The notes beneath the pieces are model-generated. The model ran no database searches. It was given only the letters and a program-made list of their open reading frames with translations, and was not told where the DNA came from. From Micromonospora sp. WMMD980 (GTDB lineage Bacteria > Actinomycetota > Actinomycetes > Mycobacteriales > Micromonosporaceae), in contig NZ_JARUBE010000003.1 of assembly GCF_029626035.1 (NCBI RefSeq), forward strand, positions 496,001 to 560,000: a stretch of 64,000 nt of DNA, given 5' to 3'. The position numbers and the translations under genes are program-made. This document shows positions 8,176 to 17,107 of the stretch, piece by piece; within the stretch, counting starts at the first letter, position 1; every line of letters starts with the position of its first letter.

Positions 8176-10032
8176 TCAGAGACCCAGCTCGGCCTCGAAG
8201 TTGCCGGCCTCCAGCCGCTCCTTGACCGAGGTCAGGAAGCGGGCGGCGTCGGCGCCGTCGATCAGTCGGTGGTCGTACGACATGGCCAGGTAGACCATCG
8301 ACCGGACCGCGATGACCTCGCCCAGCTCCGGGTCGTTGACCACGACCGGCCGCTTCACCACGGCGCCAGTGCCGAGCATCGCCGACTGCGGCGACGGCAC
8401 GATCGGGGTGTCGAACAGCGCGCCCCGGCTGCCGGTGTTGGTCAGCGTGAACGTCGCGCCGGCCATCTCGTCCGGCGTGATCTTGTTGGCCCGGGTGCGC
8501 TCGGCCAGGTCGGCGATCCGCTTGGCGATCCCGCCCATGTTCAGGTCACCGGCGTTGTGGATGACCGGCACGAGCAGCCCGCGCTCGGTGTCCACGGCGA
8601 TGCCCAGGTGCTCGGCGGCCGGGTAGGTGATCGTCCCGCCGTCCAGGTCCATGCTGGCCTGGATGATCGGGTGGGTCTGCAGCGCCTCGATCGCCGCCAG
8701 GGCGAAGAACGGCAGGAAGGACAGCTTCACGCCGTGCTTGGCCTGGAACGAGTCCTTGGCCCGGGCCCGCAGCTTGGCGACCTTGGTGACGTCGACCTCG
8801 ACGACCGTGGTCAGCTGCGCCGTCTCGTGCAGCGACTGCTGCATCCGCTTGGCGATGGTCGCCCGGATCCGCGGCAACTTCTCCGTGGTGCCCCGCTTGG
8901 CGCTCGGCTCCGGCTTGGCGGCCGGCTGGGCCGGCGCCTTCGCGGCGGCGGGCTCCGCGGCGGCCGGTCGGGCCTGGGCGGCCTTCGCCTTCTCGGCCGC
9001 CTCCAGCACGTCCTGCTTGCGGATCCGGCCACCCACACCGGTGCCGTTGACCGAGCCCAGCTCCACGCCGTGCTCGGCGGCGAGCTTGCGGACCAGCGGC
9101 GTCACGTAACCGGCGGCCTCCTCGCCGCCACCCTGGGCCGGGGCGCTCGGACGCTGCGGCGCGGGGGTCGGCGCGGCCGGCTGGGCGGCCTGCTCGGCCT
9201 TGGCCGGCTCGGTGGCCTGCTCCGCCTCGGCGGACGGCTCGTTGTAGGACATGCCCGGGGTGGGCTCCTCGACCTTCGGCGCCGGCTTCGGCTCCGCCTT
9301 GGGCTCCGGCTTCGGCTCGGGCTTCGCCTCCGCCTTCGGTTCGGGCTTCGGTTCGGGCTTCGTCTCGGCCGGTGCGGCGCCGGCCGCCCCGACGATCGCC
9401 AGCACGGCGCCGACGTCGGCGGTCTCGTCCTCGGCGACCTTGATCTCCTGAACCGTGCCGGCGACCGGCGACGGGATCTCGGTGTCCACCTTGTCGGTGG
9501 AGACCTCCAGCAGCGGCTCGTCCACCTCGACGGTCTCGCCGACCTGCTTGAGCCAGCGGGTGACCGTACCCTCGGTGACGCTCTCGCCCAGGGCCGGCAT
9601 GGTCACCGGGGTGCCCTCGCCCGACGACGCGGCGGGCTGGGCCGGCTCCTCGACGGCCGGCTGCTCGGCCTCGGCCTCGGGCTCCGCGGCGGCCTCGGCG
9701 GCCTGCTCCGGCTCGGGGCCGGTGCCCTCGGCGGCGGCGGTCGGCTCGGTGGCCGGCTCCACCTCCTCCTTGGCGGCGCTGCCCGCGTCCTCGCCCTCGC
9801 CGGCGATGACCGCCAGCTCGCTGCCGACCTCGGCGGTCTCGTCCTCGCCGACCACGATCCGGCTCAGCACGCCCGCCGCGGGCGACGGGATCTCGGTGTC
9901 GACCTTGTCGGTCGACACCTCCAGCAGGGGCTCGTCGACCTCGACGGTGTCACCCTCCTGCTTGAGCCAGCGCGTGACGGTGCCCTCGGTGACGCTCTCG
10001 CCGAGCCGGGGCATGGTGACCGATACCGGCAT
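8176..10032 (-). CDS. sucB: 2-oxoacid dehydrogenase E2 (dihydrolipoyl succinyl/acyltransferase)
   Basis: 618 residues, acyltransferase core of a 2-oxoacid dehydrogenase complex. Two lipoyl domains (about 1-77 and 142-216) each carry the DKV motif with the lipoylated Lys at 43 and 181. They are joined by Ala/Pro/Glu/Lys-rich flexible linkers. A peripheral subunit-binding domain follows (about 310-350, [14 protein letters not shown]...[11 protein letters not shown]). The catalytic domain ends in [15 protein letters not shown] with His588 and Asp592. In actinobacteria such proteins (Mycobacterium DlaT/SucB) serve pyruvate and/or 2-oxoglutarate dehydrogenase, so substrate choice is not settled from sequence. 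The E3 gene lies 66 bp upstream in the same direction, consistent with one operon. The E1 genes are elsewhere. Confidence 0.92.
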   Translation of the reverse strand: MPVSVTMPRLGESVTEGTVTRWLKQEGDTVEVDEPLLEVSTDKVDTEIPSPAAGVLSRIVVGEDETAEVGSELAVIAGEGEDAGSAAKEEVEPATEPTAAAEGTGPEPEQAAEAAAEPEAEAEQPAVEEPAQPAASSGEGTPVTMPALGESVTEGTVTRWLKQVGETVEVDEPLLEVSTDKVDTEIPSPVAGTVQEIKVAEDETADVGAVLAIVGAAGAAPAETKPEPKPEPKAEAKPEPKPEPKAEPKPAPKVEEPTPGMSYNEPSAEAEQATEPAKAEQAAQPAAPTPAPQRPSAPAQGGGEEAAGYVTPLVRKLAAEHGVELGSVNGTGVGGRIRKQDVLEAAEKAKAAQARPAAAEPAAAKAPAQPAAKPEPSAKRGTTEKLPRIRATIAKRMQQSLHETAQLTTVVEVDVTKVAKLRARAKDSFQAKHGVKLSFLPFFALAAIEALQTHPIIQASMDLDGGTITYPAAEHLGIAVDTERGLLVPVIHNAGDLNMGGIAKRIADLAERTRANKITPDEMAGATFTLTNTGSRGALFDTPIVPSPQSAMLGTGAVVKRPVVVNDPELGEVIAVRSMVYLAMSYDHRLIDGADAARFLTSVKERLEAGNFEAELGL

Positions 10033-10098
10033 GTTCTCCAGACTCCTTCATTCCCCTGGTGGGATCATCGCCCGTCGCCGGACGCCGCGGTTGTCGTG

Positions 10099-11490
10099 TC
10101 AGGCGTGCGCGTGCAGCGGCTTGCCGGCCAGGGCCAGGTGCGCCTCACCCAGGGCCTCGTTCTGGGTCGGGTGGGCGTGCACGAGCTGCGCCACCTCGGC
10201 CGGGTAGGCCTCCCAGTTGTAGATGAGCTGCGCCTCGCCGATCAGCTCGCCGACCCGGGCGCCGACCATGTGCACGCCGACCACCGGGCCGTCGTCCACC
10301 CGGACCAGCTTCACGTGGCCGGCGGTCTTGAGGATCTGGCTCTTGCCGTTGCCGCCGAGGTTGTAGTTGTAGGTCTTGACCTTGTCGGCGCCGTACTGCT
10401 CCTTGGCCTTCGCCTCGGTCAGGCCGACCGAGGCCAGCTCCGGGTCGGAGTAGGTGACGCGCGGGATGCCGACCTCGTCGATCACGGCCGGGGTCTTCCC
10501 GGCGATCTCCTCGGCGACGAAGATGCCCTGCTGGAAACCGCGGTGCGCGAGCTGGAGGCCGGGCACGATGTCGCCGACCGCGTAGACGTTCGGCACGCTG
10601 GTGCGCAGCCGCTCGTCGGTCAGCACGTAGCCGCGGTCCATCTTGACGCCCTGCTCCTCGTAGCCGAGGTCGGCGGTGTTCGGGCCGCGACCGACGGCGA
10701 CCAGCAGCAGCTCGGCCTCGACCGTGTCGCCGCCCTGGATGGTCAGCTTGACGCCCTTGTCGGTCTTCTCGACCTTCTCGAACGGCTTGCCGACCTTGAA
10801 GTTGATCTTCCGCTTGCGGAACGCCCGCTCCAGCGCCTTCGACGACTCCTCGTCCTCGGCCGCCACCAGGCGGGGCAGCGCCTCGACGATGGTCACGTCG
10901 ACGCCGAAGGACTTCCAGACGCTGGCGAACTCGACGCCGATCACGCCGCCGCCGAGCACGATCGCCGACGCGGGGACCCGGTCCAGGGTGAGGGCGTGGT
11001 CGCTGGTGATGATCCGCTCGCCGTCGACCTCCAGGCCGGGCAGGCTCTTGGCGTACGAGCCGGAGGCCAGCACGACGTTGCGGCCGGTGTAGCGCTTGCC
11101 GTCGACCTCGACCACGTTCTTGCCGACCAGCTTGCCGGCGCCGGCCACGAAGGTGATCTTCTTGGCGCTGCCCACCAGACCCTGGAGACCCTTGTAGAGG
11201 CGGGAGACCACGCCGTCCTTGTACGAGTTGACCGCCGCCATGTCGATGCCCACCAGCTCGGCCTTCACGCCGAACTGCTCGGACTCGCGGGTCTGGTCGG
11301 CGATCTCGGCGGCGTGCAGCAGCGCCTTGGTGGGGATGCACCCGTTGTGCAGGCAGGTGCCGCCGAGCTTGCCCTTCTCGACGAGCGCGACGGAGAGGTC
11401 AAGCTGGGCGGCACGCAGCGCCGCCGCGTAGCCGCCGCTACCACCTCCGAGGATGACGATGTCGAAGGTCGTGTCGTTCGGCTCGCTCAC
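10099..11490 (-). CDS. lpdA: Dihydrolipoyl dehydrogenase (E3)
   Basis: 463 residues, FAD-dependent disulfide oxidoreductase that reoxidises the dihydrolipoyl groups of E2. The FAD-binding GGGSGGYAAALRAAQ is at the N-terminus and the redox-active pair Cys46/Cys51 is in GGTCLHNGCIP. The NAD site is VLGGGVIGVEFASVW and the active-site His440/Glu445 pair is in HAHPTQNEA. GTG 11490 is chosen because VSEPNDTTFDIVILGGGS leads straight into the first strand; an upstream in-frame start at 11547 would add unrelated residues. It is directly upstream of, and co-directional with, the E2 gene. Confidence 0.95.
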   Translation of the reverse strand: MSEPNDTTFDIVILGGGSGGYAAALRAAQLDLSVALVEKGKLGGTCLHNGCIPTKALLHAAEIADQTRESEQFGVKAELVGIDMAAVNSYKDGVVSRLYKGLQGLVGSAKKITFVAGAGKLVGKNVVEVDGKRYTGRNVVLASGSYAKSLPGLEVDGERIITSDHALTLDRVPASAIVLGGGVIGVEFASVWKSFGVDVTIVEALPRLVAAEDEESSKALERAFRKRKINFKVGKPFEKVEKTDKGVKLTIQGGDTVEAELLLVAVGRGPNTADLGYEEQGVKMDRGYVLTDERLRTSVPNVYAVGDIVPGLQLAHRGFQQGIFVAEEIAGKTPAVIDEVGIPRVTYSDPELASVGLTEAKAKEQYGADKVKTYNYNLGGNGKSQILKTAGHVKLVRVDDGPVVGVHMVGARVGELIGEAQLIYNWEAYPAEVAQLVHAHPTQNEALGEAHLALAGKPLHAHA

Positions 11491-11667
11491 ATCCAACTCC
11501 CAGGTCGCGTCACTGCATCGGGGGTTACGGCGGGGTAACAGGCACACCCCACCTCGGTCATCTTGTCACCACCGGCGGCCGAGCGCGTACCGAGGTGCCC
11601 AACGACACGTCGGCGACACGTACCCTTGGCATCGTCTTCGATGATGTCCGGGGGAGGAGTGGATCCG

Positions 11668-11997
11668 GTGGCGCTGTTCCGACGACGCAAGCGGGTGGCC
11701 GCGGTGAACCGTGACCGCACCGCCGAGCGCGCCGATCTGGACCATCTTGAGAACTTCGTCCGCACCCGGAAGGGTGTCGAGGCCTACCTGGAACCGCGGA
11801 CGACGGTCACCGAGACCACGGTCATGCTGATCGCCGACGACGGCGAGTGGACCCGACGGCGGGTCGGCAGCCCCGAGGACGCCCGGCGCTGGGCCCACCG
11901 GACCGCCATCCCGATCTACGACGTGCGTCTGATGGGCTACCCGCAGCGGATGCGCGACTACAACGAGCGCCGCAAGCGCCGCCCCGAGCTGTTCTGA
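11668..11997 (+). CDS. Conserved actinobacterial protein of unknown function
   Basis: 109 residues, basic and soluble, with no membrane segment. It resembles a small conserved actinobacterial family that I recognise only as hypothetical: FRRRKR at the N-terminus, then HLENFVRTRKGVEAYLEP, RTTVTETTVMLIA, DDGEWTRRRVGSPEDARRWA and IPIYDVRLMGYPQRMRDYN. GTG 11668 is preferred since GGAGGAG lies 8 bases upstream; other in-frame starts upstream overlap that ribosome site. It is divergent from the E3 gene and followed by repeat copy 3. The pattern of a short beta-rich core with a conserved YP(Q)RM segment suggests a partner-binding adaptor, but no function can be assigned. Confidence 0.75.
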   Translation: MALFRRRKRVAAVNRDRTAERADLDHLENFVRTRKGVEAYLEPRTTVTETTVMLIADDGEWTRRRVGSPEDARRWAHRTAIPIYDVRLMGYPQRMRDYNERRKRRPELF

Positions 11998-12017
11998 GCG
12001 CCCCCGGGCCGCAGGTG

Positions 12018-12070
12018 TTAAAAGGGGCCCCCTGTTATGCGGAATGCGTTAACAGGGGGCCCCTCCTTAC
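12018..12070. repeat. GGGGCCCC intergenic repeat, copy 3
   Basis: Half-sites AAAAGGGGCCCCCTGTTA and TTAACAGGGGGCCCCTCCTT, with a spacer that can pair weakly. It lies between the convergent ends of the 11668 gene and pepA, ending 3 bp before the pepA stop. Confidence 0.8.
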
Positions 12071-12073
12071 ACC

Positions 12074-13642
12074 TCAGCCGTTGGTGGCGACGTCATCGAC
12101 CAGCGCGAGCAGGGTGCGGACGGGGACGCCGGTGCCGCCCTTGGTCCAGTAGCCGGTCGCCTCGCCCGAGTGGTAGCCGGGGCCGGCGATGTCGATGTGC
12201 GCCCACGACACCTCGTCGGTGACGAACTCGCGCAGGAAGACCCCGCCCTGGAGCATGTGCCCGGCCCGGTCCATGCCGGCGTTGACCTGGGAGATGTCGG
12301 CGACGTCCGACTCCATGCCCTTGCGCACGTCGTCCGGCAGCGGCATCGGCCAGGCCGGCTCGCCGGTCGAGTCGCCGGCCACCCGGACCCGCTCGCACAG
12401 CTCCGGGGTGCCCATCACGCCGGCGATCCGCTTGCCCAGCGCGATCACCTGGCCGCCGGTCAGCGTCGAGGTCTCGAACAGGTAGTCCGCGCCGTCCTCG
12501 CAGGCCCGCGCCATGGCGTCGGCCAGGACCATCCGGCCCTCGGCGTCGGTGTTGAGCACCTCCACCTTCTTGCCGTTGTACATGCTGATCACGTCGCCGG
12601 GCCGGTAGCTGGTGCCCGACGGCATGTTCTCCGCCATCGGCAGGTAGCCGGTGACGGCCACCGACGGCTTGAGCGCCGCCACCGCCAGCATGGTCGCGCC
12701 GACCGCCGCCGCGCCGGCCATGTCCGACTTCATCTCCCACATGCCCTGCGCCGGCTTGATCGAGATGCCGCCGGTGTCGAACGTGATGCCCTTGCCGACC
12801 AGCGCCACCCGCTTGCCGCTGCCGCCACCGGCCGGCGTGTAGGTGAGCTTCACCAACCGTGGCGGGGCCTCCGAGCCCTGGCCGACGGCCATGATGCCGC
12901 CGTAGCCGCCGGCGGCCAGCGCCGCCTCGTCGAGCACCTCGACCTCCAGGCCGGCCTCCCGGGCGGCGGTCGCCACGGCGTCGGCGAACGCCGGCGGGCG
13001 CAGCTCGTTCGGGGCGGTGTTCACCCAGTCCCGGCTGGTCCGCACCGCGCCGGCCACCGCCTGCGCCCGGGCCACCTCGGCCAGGGCGGTCGCGTCGGCC
13101 GCGTCCGGCACCGCGACCAGCACCTCGGCCACCGGCTCCCGCCGGGCCGGCTGCGGCTTGGTCTTGTAGCCGGCGAACCGGTAGCCGCCGAGCAGCGCGC
13201 CCTCGGCGACCGCGCGCAGCGCGGCCGGGGCGTCGGCGTCGTCCGGCAGCGGCAGGGCGAGGGCGACCCGCGGCGCGCCGGCCAGCGCCCGGACCGCCGC
13301 GCCGGCGGCCCGGCGCAGGGACTCGGGAGCGGGAGCGGCGCCCGAGGGCTCCGCGCCGAGCCCGACGGCGACGACCACCGGGGCGGTCACCGTGCCCAGC
13401 GTGGCCAGCTTGATCACCTCGCCGGGGCCACCTGTCGCGCCGAGCAGAGCCAGCGTCTCGGTCAGCTTGCCGTCGAACGCGGCGGCGATGCTCTCCGCGC
13501 CGCTGGCCAGGAGCAGGGCGTCGGCGGGTGCGCCGTGGCCCGCTTCGGTGGTCTGGCTGTGCACGCCGATCACGATCGCGTCGACGGCGAGTTCGGCGGG
13601 GTCGGTGTCGACCAGGCTGAGGGTGGTGCGGGGCGATGTCAC
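12074..13642 (-). CDS. pepA: Leucyl aminopeptidase, M17 family
   Basis: 522 residues, cytosolic two-metal aminopeptidase that trims N-terminal residues from peptides. The family signature [12 protein letters not shown] supplies the metal-binding Asp and Glu, and the [17 protein letters not shown] segment holds the first catalytic Lys and Asp. The N-terminal third is variable, as usual. GTG 13642 is used ([10 protein letters not shown]). It is divergent from gcvT across 165 bp of non-coding DNA, and repeat copy 3 follows its stop. PepA homologues can also bind DNA in enterobacteria; nothing here speaks to that. Confidence 0.94.
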   Translation of the reverse strand: MTSPRTTLSLVDTDPAELAVDAIVIGVHSQTTEAGHGAPADALLLASGAESIAAAFDGKLTETLALLGATGGPGEVIKLATLGTVTAPVVVAVGLGAEPSGAAPAPESLRRAAGAAVRALAGAPRVALALPLPDDADAPAALRAVAEGALLGGYRFAGYKTKPQPARREPVAEVLVAVPDAADATALAEVARAQAVAGAVRTSRDWVNTAPNELRPPAFADAVATAAREAGLEVEVLDEAALAAGGYGGIMAVGQGSEAPPRLVKLTYTPAGGGSGKRVALVGKGITFDTGGISIKPAQGMWEMKSDMAGAAAVGATMLAVAALKPSVAVTGYLPMAENMPSGTSYRPGDVISMYNGKKVEVLNTDAEGRMVLADAMARACEDGADYLFETSTLTGGQVIALGKRIAGVMGTPELCERVRVAGDSTGEPAWPMPLPDDVRKGMESDVADISQVNAGMDRAGHMLQGGVFLREFVTDEVSWAHIDIAGPGYHSGEATGYWTKGGTGVPVRTLLALVDDVATNG

Positions 13643-13807
13643 GAAAGCTACTCCGGGCGGGCCGGGCCGGCCGCGTCGTCGCGTACCGGCGATGAAGGTC
13701 TCTCCGGCGGCAACCTACCCGCCGGAAGCGTGGCTGTCCCGCCGATGCGTGTCGACGGGATCCCGCCGATGCTAACCACCGGGGCCCAGGCCGGTAAGTT
13801 GCCACCC

Positions 13808-14932
13808 ATGACCGAGGTGACCTCCGACGCCGCCGAGACCCGGCTGCGCCGTTCCCCGCTGCACGAGCGACACACCGCGCTCGGCGCGAAGTTCGCCCCC
13901 TTCGGCGGCTGGCAGATGCCCCTGGAGTACGCCGGCGGCGGCGTGCTGAAGGAGCACACGGCCGTGCGTACCGCTGTGGGCGTCTTCGACGTCTCGCACC
14001 TGGGCAAGATCCGGGTCACCGGCGCCGGGGCGGCGGACTTCGTCAACGCCTGCCTCACCAACGACCTCGGCCGGATCGCGCCCGGCCAGGCGCAGTACAC
14101 GCTCTGCTGCGACGACGCGACCGGCGGCGTGGTCGACGACATCATCGCCTACCTGCACGCCGACGATCACGTCTTCCTGGTGCCCAACGCGGCGAACACC
14201 GCGGAGGTGGCCCGCCGGCTGCGCGCCGCCGCGCCGGGCGGCGTGACCGTCGCCGACGAGCACGAGGCGTACGCGGTGCTCGCGGTCCAGGGGCCGGGCT
14301 CGGCGGACCTGCTCGCCGCGCTCGGGCTGCCCACCGGGCACGACTACATGAGCTTCTCCACCGCGACCCTGGCCGGGGTCGAGCTGACCGTGTGCCGGAC
14401 CGGTTACACCGGCGAGCTGGGCTACGAGCTGGTCGTGCCGGCCGAGCACGCGGTGGCCGTCTGGGACGCGATCTTCGCCACCGGGGCCGACGTGCGCGCC
14501 TGCGGCCTGGCCGCGCGGGACACGCTGCGCACCGAGATGGGCTACCCGCTGCACGGGCAGGACCTCTCCCTCGACATCACCCCGGTGCAGGGCCGCTCCG
14601 GCTGGGCGGTGGGCTGGGACAAGCCGGCCTTCTGGGGCCGGGACGCGTTGCGCGCCGAGAAGGCCGCCGGCCCGGCCCGTACGCTGCGTGGCCTCACCGC
14701 GGTCGACCGGGCCATCCCGCGCCCCGGCATGACCGTGCACGCCGGCGACCGGCAGGTCGGCGTGGTCACCAGCGGCACGTTCAGCCCGACGCTCAAGCAC
14801 GGCGTCGCGCTCGCCCTGATCGACACCGACCCGAAGCTGCCCGACGGCGAGGAAGTGGAGGTGGACATCCGGGGCCGCCGCGCCCGGATGCGGATGACGA
14901 AGCCGCCGTTCGTCCAGCCCTCGGTCCGCTGA
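13808..14932 (+). CDS. gcvT: Glycine cleavage system T protein (aminomethyltransferase)
   Basis: 374 residues. It transfers the methylene group from aminomethyl-lipoyl H protein to tetrahydrofolate, releasing ammonia. Family marks are [13 protein letters not shown] near the N-terminus, the folate-binding stretch with [11 protein letters not shown], and the conserved [20 protein letters not shown] 13808 is chosen for [22 protein letters not shown], which keeps the conserved S/T-PL-H start. No gcvH or gcvP is adjacent in the window. A 34-bp sequence covering its stop is duplicated just downstream. Confidence 0.95.
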   Translation: MTEVTSDAAETRLRRSPLHERHTALGAKFAPFGGWQMPLEYAGGGVLKEHTAVRTAVGVFDVSHLGKIRVTGAGAADFVNACLTNDLGRIAPGQAQYTLCCDDATGGVVDDIIAYLHADDHVFLVPNAANTAEVARRLRAAAPGGVTVADEHEAYAVLAVQGPGSADLLAALGLPTGHDYMSFSTATLAGVELTVCRTGYTGELGYELVVPAEHAVAVWDAIFATGADVRACGLAARDTLRTEMGYPLHGQDLSLDITPVQGRSGWAVGWDKPAFWGRDALRAEKAAGPARTLRGLTAVDRAIPRPGMTVHAGDRQVGVVTSGTFSPTLKHGVALALIDTDPKLPDGEEVEVDIRGRRARMRMTKPPFVQPSVR

Positions 14933-15002
14933 GCCGCCCGGGTCAGTCCTCGCGCAGGCGCTCGGGTTGAGCCGCCCGGGTCAGTCCTCGCGCAGGCGCT
15001 CG
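14931..15002. repeat. 34-bp direct duplication at a convergent gene end
   Basis: GAGCCGCCCGGGTCAGTCCT followed by CGCGCAGGCGCTCG occurs at 14931-14964 and again, identically, at 14969-15002, a period of 38 bp. The first copy starts in the gcvT stop codon; the second contains the stop and last codons of the DUF2314 gene. It looks like a recent tandem duplication of that gene's 3' end. Confidence 0.9.
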
Positions 15003-16273
15003 CCGGCGTCGAGGACGGCCTGGGTCCAGCCGCCCTCCAGCACGCCGGTGCCGTCCAGGACGGCCCAGTCGACCACGTCGGACGCCTCGACGACGACCGG
15101 GGAGCCGATCCGCACGCTCGGGTCGCTGTTGGCGTCGGTGGCGCTCGCGCCGACGATCCGCTCCGGGGCGTCCCACGACGTCACGCCGGCCCAGACGTAC
15201 TCCGGGCCCTCGTCGCCGGGCAGGCCGTACTTGACCACGAGCTGGCTCTCGTCCGGCAGCCCGCCGGCCAGGAACCGGGCCCGGATGTCGCCGAGCGACT
15301 CCCGGGCGGTCGCCACCGCCCGACTCATCGCGTCACCGGTGCGGGTGTAGCGGACGTCGGGCTGGATGCCGTTGAACAGCGTCGCGCACGCGGCGGCGAA
15401 GTAGCGGCCGGGCGGCCCCGGGTGACCGGCCGGCGGGTTCAGGCTGAGGAACGAGTCGGCGTCCGGGTCGGTGGCCGGGTCCAGCTCCAGGCGCAGCAGC
15501 ACCGGCGCCGTCGCGCCGTGCTGCTCCGGATTGCCGTACGCGACCGCGATGTCGTGCCCGGTCACCGTGGCCAGCACCGGGAGCTGCACGAACGCGGGCA
15601 CCTCCTCGCCGGACAGCCCGTCGGTCCAGTCCCGCAGCAGCCGCCGGGCCGCCCCGGTCATCACCGCGCCCCAGGCCCGGGTGAGATGGTCCGGCACGCC
15701 CTGCGCCTGCAACTCCAGCAGCCCGAACCGGCGCAGCCCCTTGGTGGTGAACCAGAGGCCGTCGGCGTCCGAGGAGTAGGGCACCAGCACCCAGTCGACC
15801 AGCCGGATCCGGCCGTGCTCGTCCGGCAGCGAGCGCAGCGCGGCGGCCGGGTCGAGGAACTGGAGCCCGAACACGTCGACCACGTCCCCGCCGACCGTCT
15901 CGGCCACCGCCGCGGCGACCGCCCGGGCCGCCCACTCGTGCGCCGGCGGCCAGCCCGGCCGGTATTCGGCCTGCACCACCACCAGGTGGGTGGCGGCGGC
16001 CAGCCGGGCCAACTGCTCCTCGGTCGCCCCGAACGCGGCGAGCAGATCCGGCGGCAACTCGGGGAACTCGTCGACGGTGCGGGTGTCCACGCTCATCAGG
16101 GGGCTGTCCAGCATCTGCTTGGCCAGCCCGTGCACGGGCGCGGCCAGCCGCCCGGCCAGCCCCTCCACCGCCGTCTTCGGGCTGACCCGTGGCAGCCCCT
16201 CGATCGGCACCAGGTAGGTCGCGTCGAGCGACTCCGGCACCGGTACGGGCAGGAAGTCGTCCGTGATCAGCAT
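14981..16273 (-). CDS. DUF2314-containing protein
   Basis: 430 residues, soluble. The last ~90 residues (LVVKYGLPGD..., YVWAGVTSWDAPERIVGAS, SPVVVEASDVVDWAVLDGTG) match DUF2314, a small domain often fused to ankyrin or DUF4026-type regions and suspected of ligand or protein binding. The first ~300 residues are an acidic, leucine- and proline-rich region I cannot assign. ATG 16273 (MLITDDFLPVPVPES) is preferred to an in-frame start 30 bases further upstream because the extension is only Arg/Gly. The C-terminal codons fall in the second copy of the 34-bp duplication. Function unknown. Confidence 0.75.
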   Translation of the reverse strand: MLITDDFLPVPVPESLDATYLVPIEGLPRVSPKTAVEGLAGRLAAPVHGLAKQMLDSPLMSVDTRTVDEFPELPPDLLAAFGATEEQLARLAAATHLVVVQAEYRPGWPPAHEWAARAVAAAVAETVGGDVVDVFGLQFLDPAAALRSLPDEHGRIRLVDWVLVPYSSDADGLWFTTKGLRRFGLLELQAQGVPDHLTRAWGAVMTGAARRLLRDWTDGLSGEEVPAFVQLPVLATVTGHDIAVAYGNPEQHGATAPVLLRLELDPATDPDADSFLSLNPPAGHPGPPGRYFAAACATLFNGIQPDVRYTRTGDAMSRAVATARESLGDIRARFLAGGLPDESQLVVKYGLPGDEGPEYVWAGVTSWDAPERIVGASATDANSDPSVRIGSPVVVEASDVVDWAVLDGTGVLEGGWTQAVLDAGERLRED

Positions 16274-16333
16274 CCGTCCCCCTCGACCGCGCCGTGCACT
16301 CACCCGAACGCTACCCGCCCGAGCGGGTGACGA

Positions 16334-17107
16334 TCAGCCGGTCAGCACCAGTCCCAGGTAGGACAGCGTGGTGACGACCTCCACCAGGGCGCCGAGGACG
16401 TCGCCGGTGATGCCGCCGAAGCGGCCTACCAGGTGCCGCAGGAGCCCGGCCGCGACGGCGAGCGCGGCGAGCACGGCGAGCGGCCCCTGCCACGGGCGGC
16501 CCGGCACCGCGGGCGCGGCCAGCAACGCCACCGCGAGCGCGCCGAGCGTCAGGGCGCCCCACCCCACCGTCCCGGCCACCAGCGCGCCCAGCCCGTCCGG
16601 CCGGGCCGCCGGCACGCCGCGGCGGCAGGCCAAACCGGCGGCCAGCCGCCCGGTCGCGGTGGCCGCGACCACCGCGGCGAGCGCGGCCGGCGCGTCCCGC
16701 CCGGCCAGCTCCGCCAGCACGGCGGTCTGGAGCAGGAGTACGACCACCAGCGCGACCACCCCGAACGGGCCGACGTCCGGCTGTTTCATGATCTCCAGCG
16801 CGGCCGGTCCCCGCCGGTAGGAGCCGAGCGCGTCCACGGTGTCGGCCAGCCCGTCCAGGTGCAGGCCCCGGGTGAGCAGCGCGCCGAGCCCGACCGTGAC
16901 CCCGGCCGCGACCAGCGGTGGGGCGAGCGCCCCGGTCACCAGCAGCGCCCCGCCGAGAACCCCGCCGAGCAGCGCGCCGACGGCCGGGGCCAGTGCCATC
17001 GCGGTGCCGGCCGTGGCCCGGTCGACCCGGCCGGCGCGCACCGGCGCGGTGGTGAACGTGGTCAGCGCCAGCCGGACGCCGTCGGCGAGCCGGGGCTCAG
17101 TCGGCAC
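16334..17107 (-). CDS. cobS: Adenosylcobinamide-GDP ribazoletransferase
   Basis: 257 residues, polytopic membrane enzyme that joins adenosylcobinamide-GDP to alpha-ribazole in the last steps of cobalamin assembly. The conserved GLHLDGLADTVDALGS with its Asp cluster, and the ALEIMKQPDVGPFGV motif, are clear, with about six hydrophobic spans. The ATG overlaps the 3' end of the cobU-cobT fusion by 11 bp, so the two are surely co-transcribed and probably translationally coupled. Together they cover the nucleotide-loop branch of the pathway. Confidence 0.93.
   Translation of the reverse strand: MPTEPRLADGVRLALTTFTTAPVRAGRVDRATAGTAMALAPAVGALLGGVLGGALLVTGALAPPLVAAGVTVGLGALLTRGLHLDGLADTVDALGSYRRGPAALEIMKQPDVGPFGVVALVVVLLLQTAVLAELAGRDAPAALAAVVAATATGRLAAGLACRRGVPAARPDGLGALVAGTVGWGALTLGALAVALLAAPAVPGRPWQGPLAVLAALAVAAGLLRHLVGRFGGITGDVLGALVEVVTTLSYLGLVLTG

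Noticed and set aside
7051..11538. A 1495-codon open frame on the plus strand opposite the SDR, E2 and E3 genes
   Set aside because: It is antisense to clearly recognised enzymes and has Gly/Arg/Leu/Asp bias typical of frames opposite GC-rich coding DNA.
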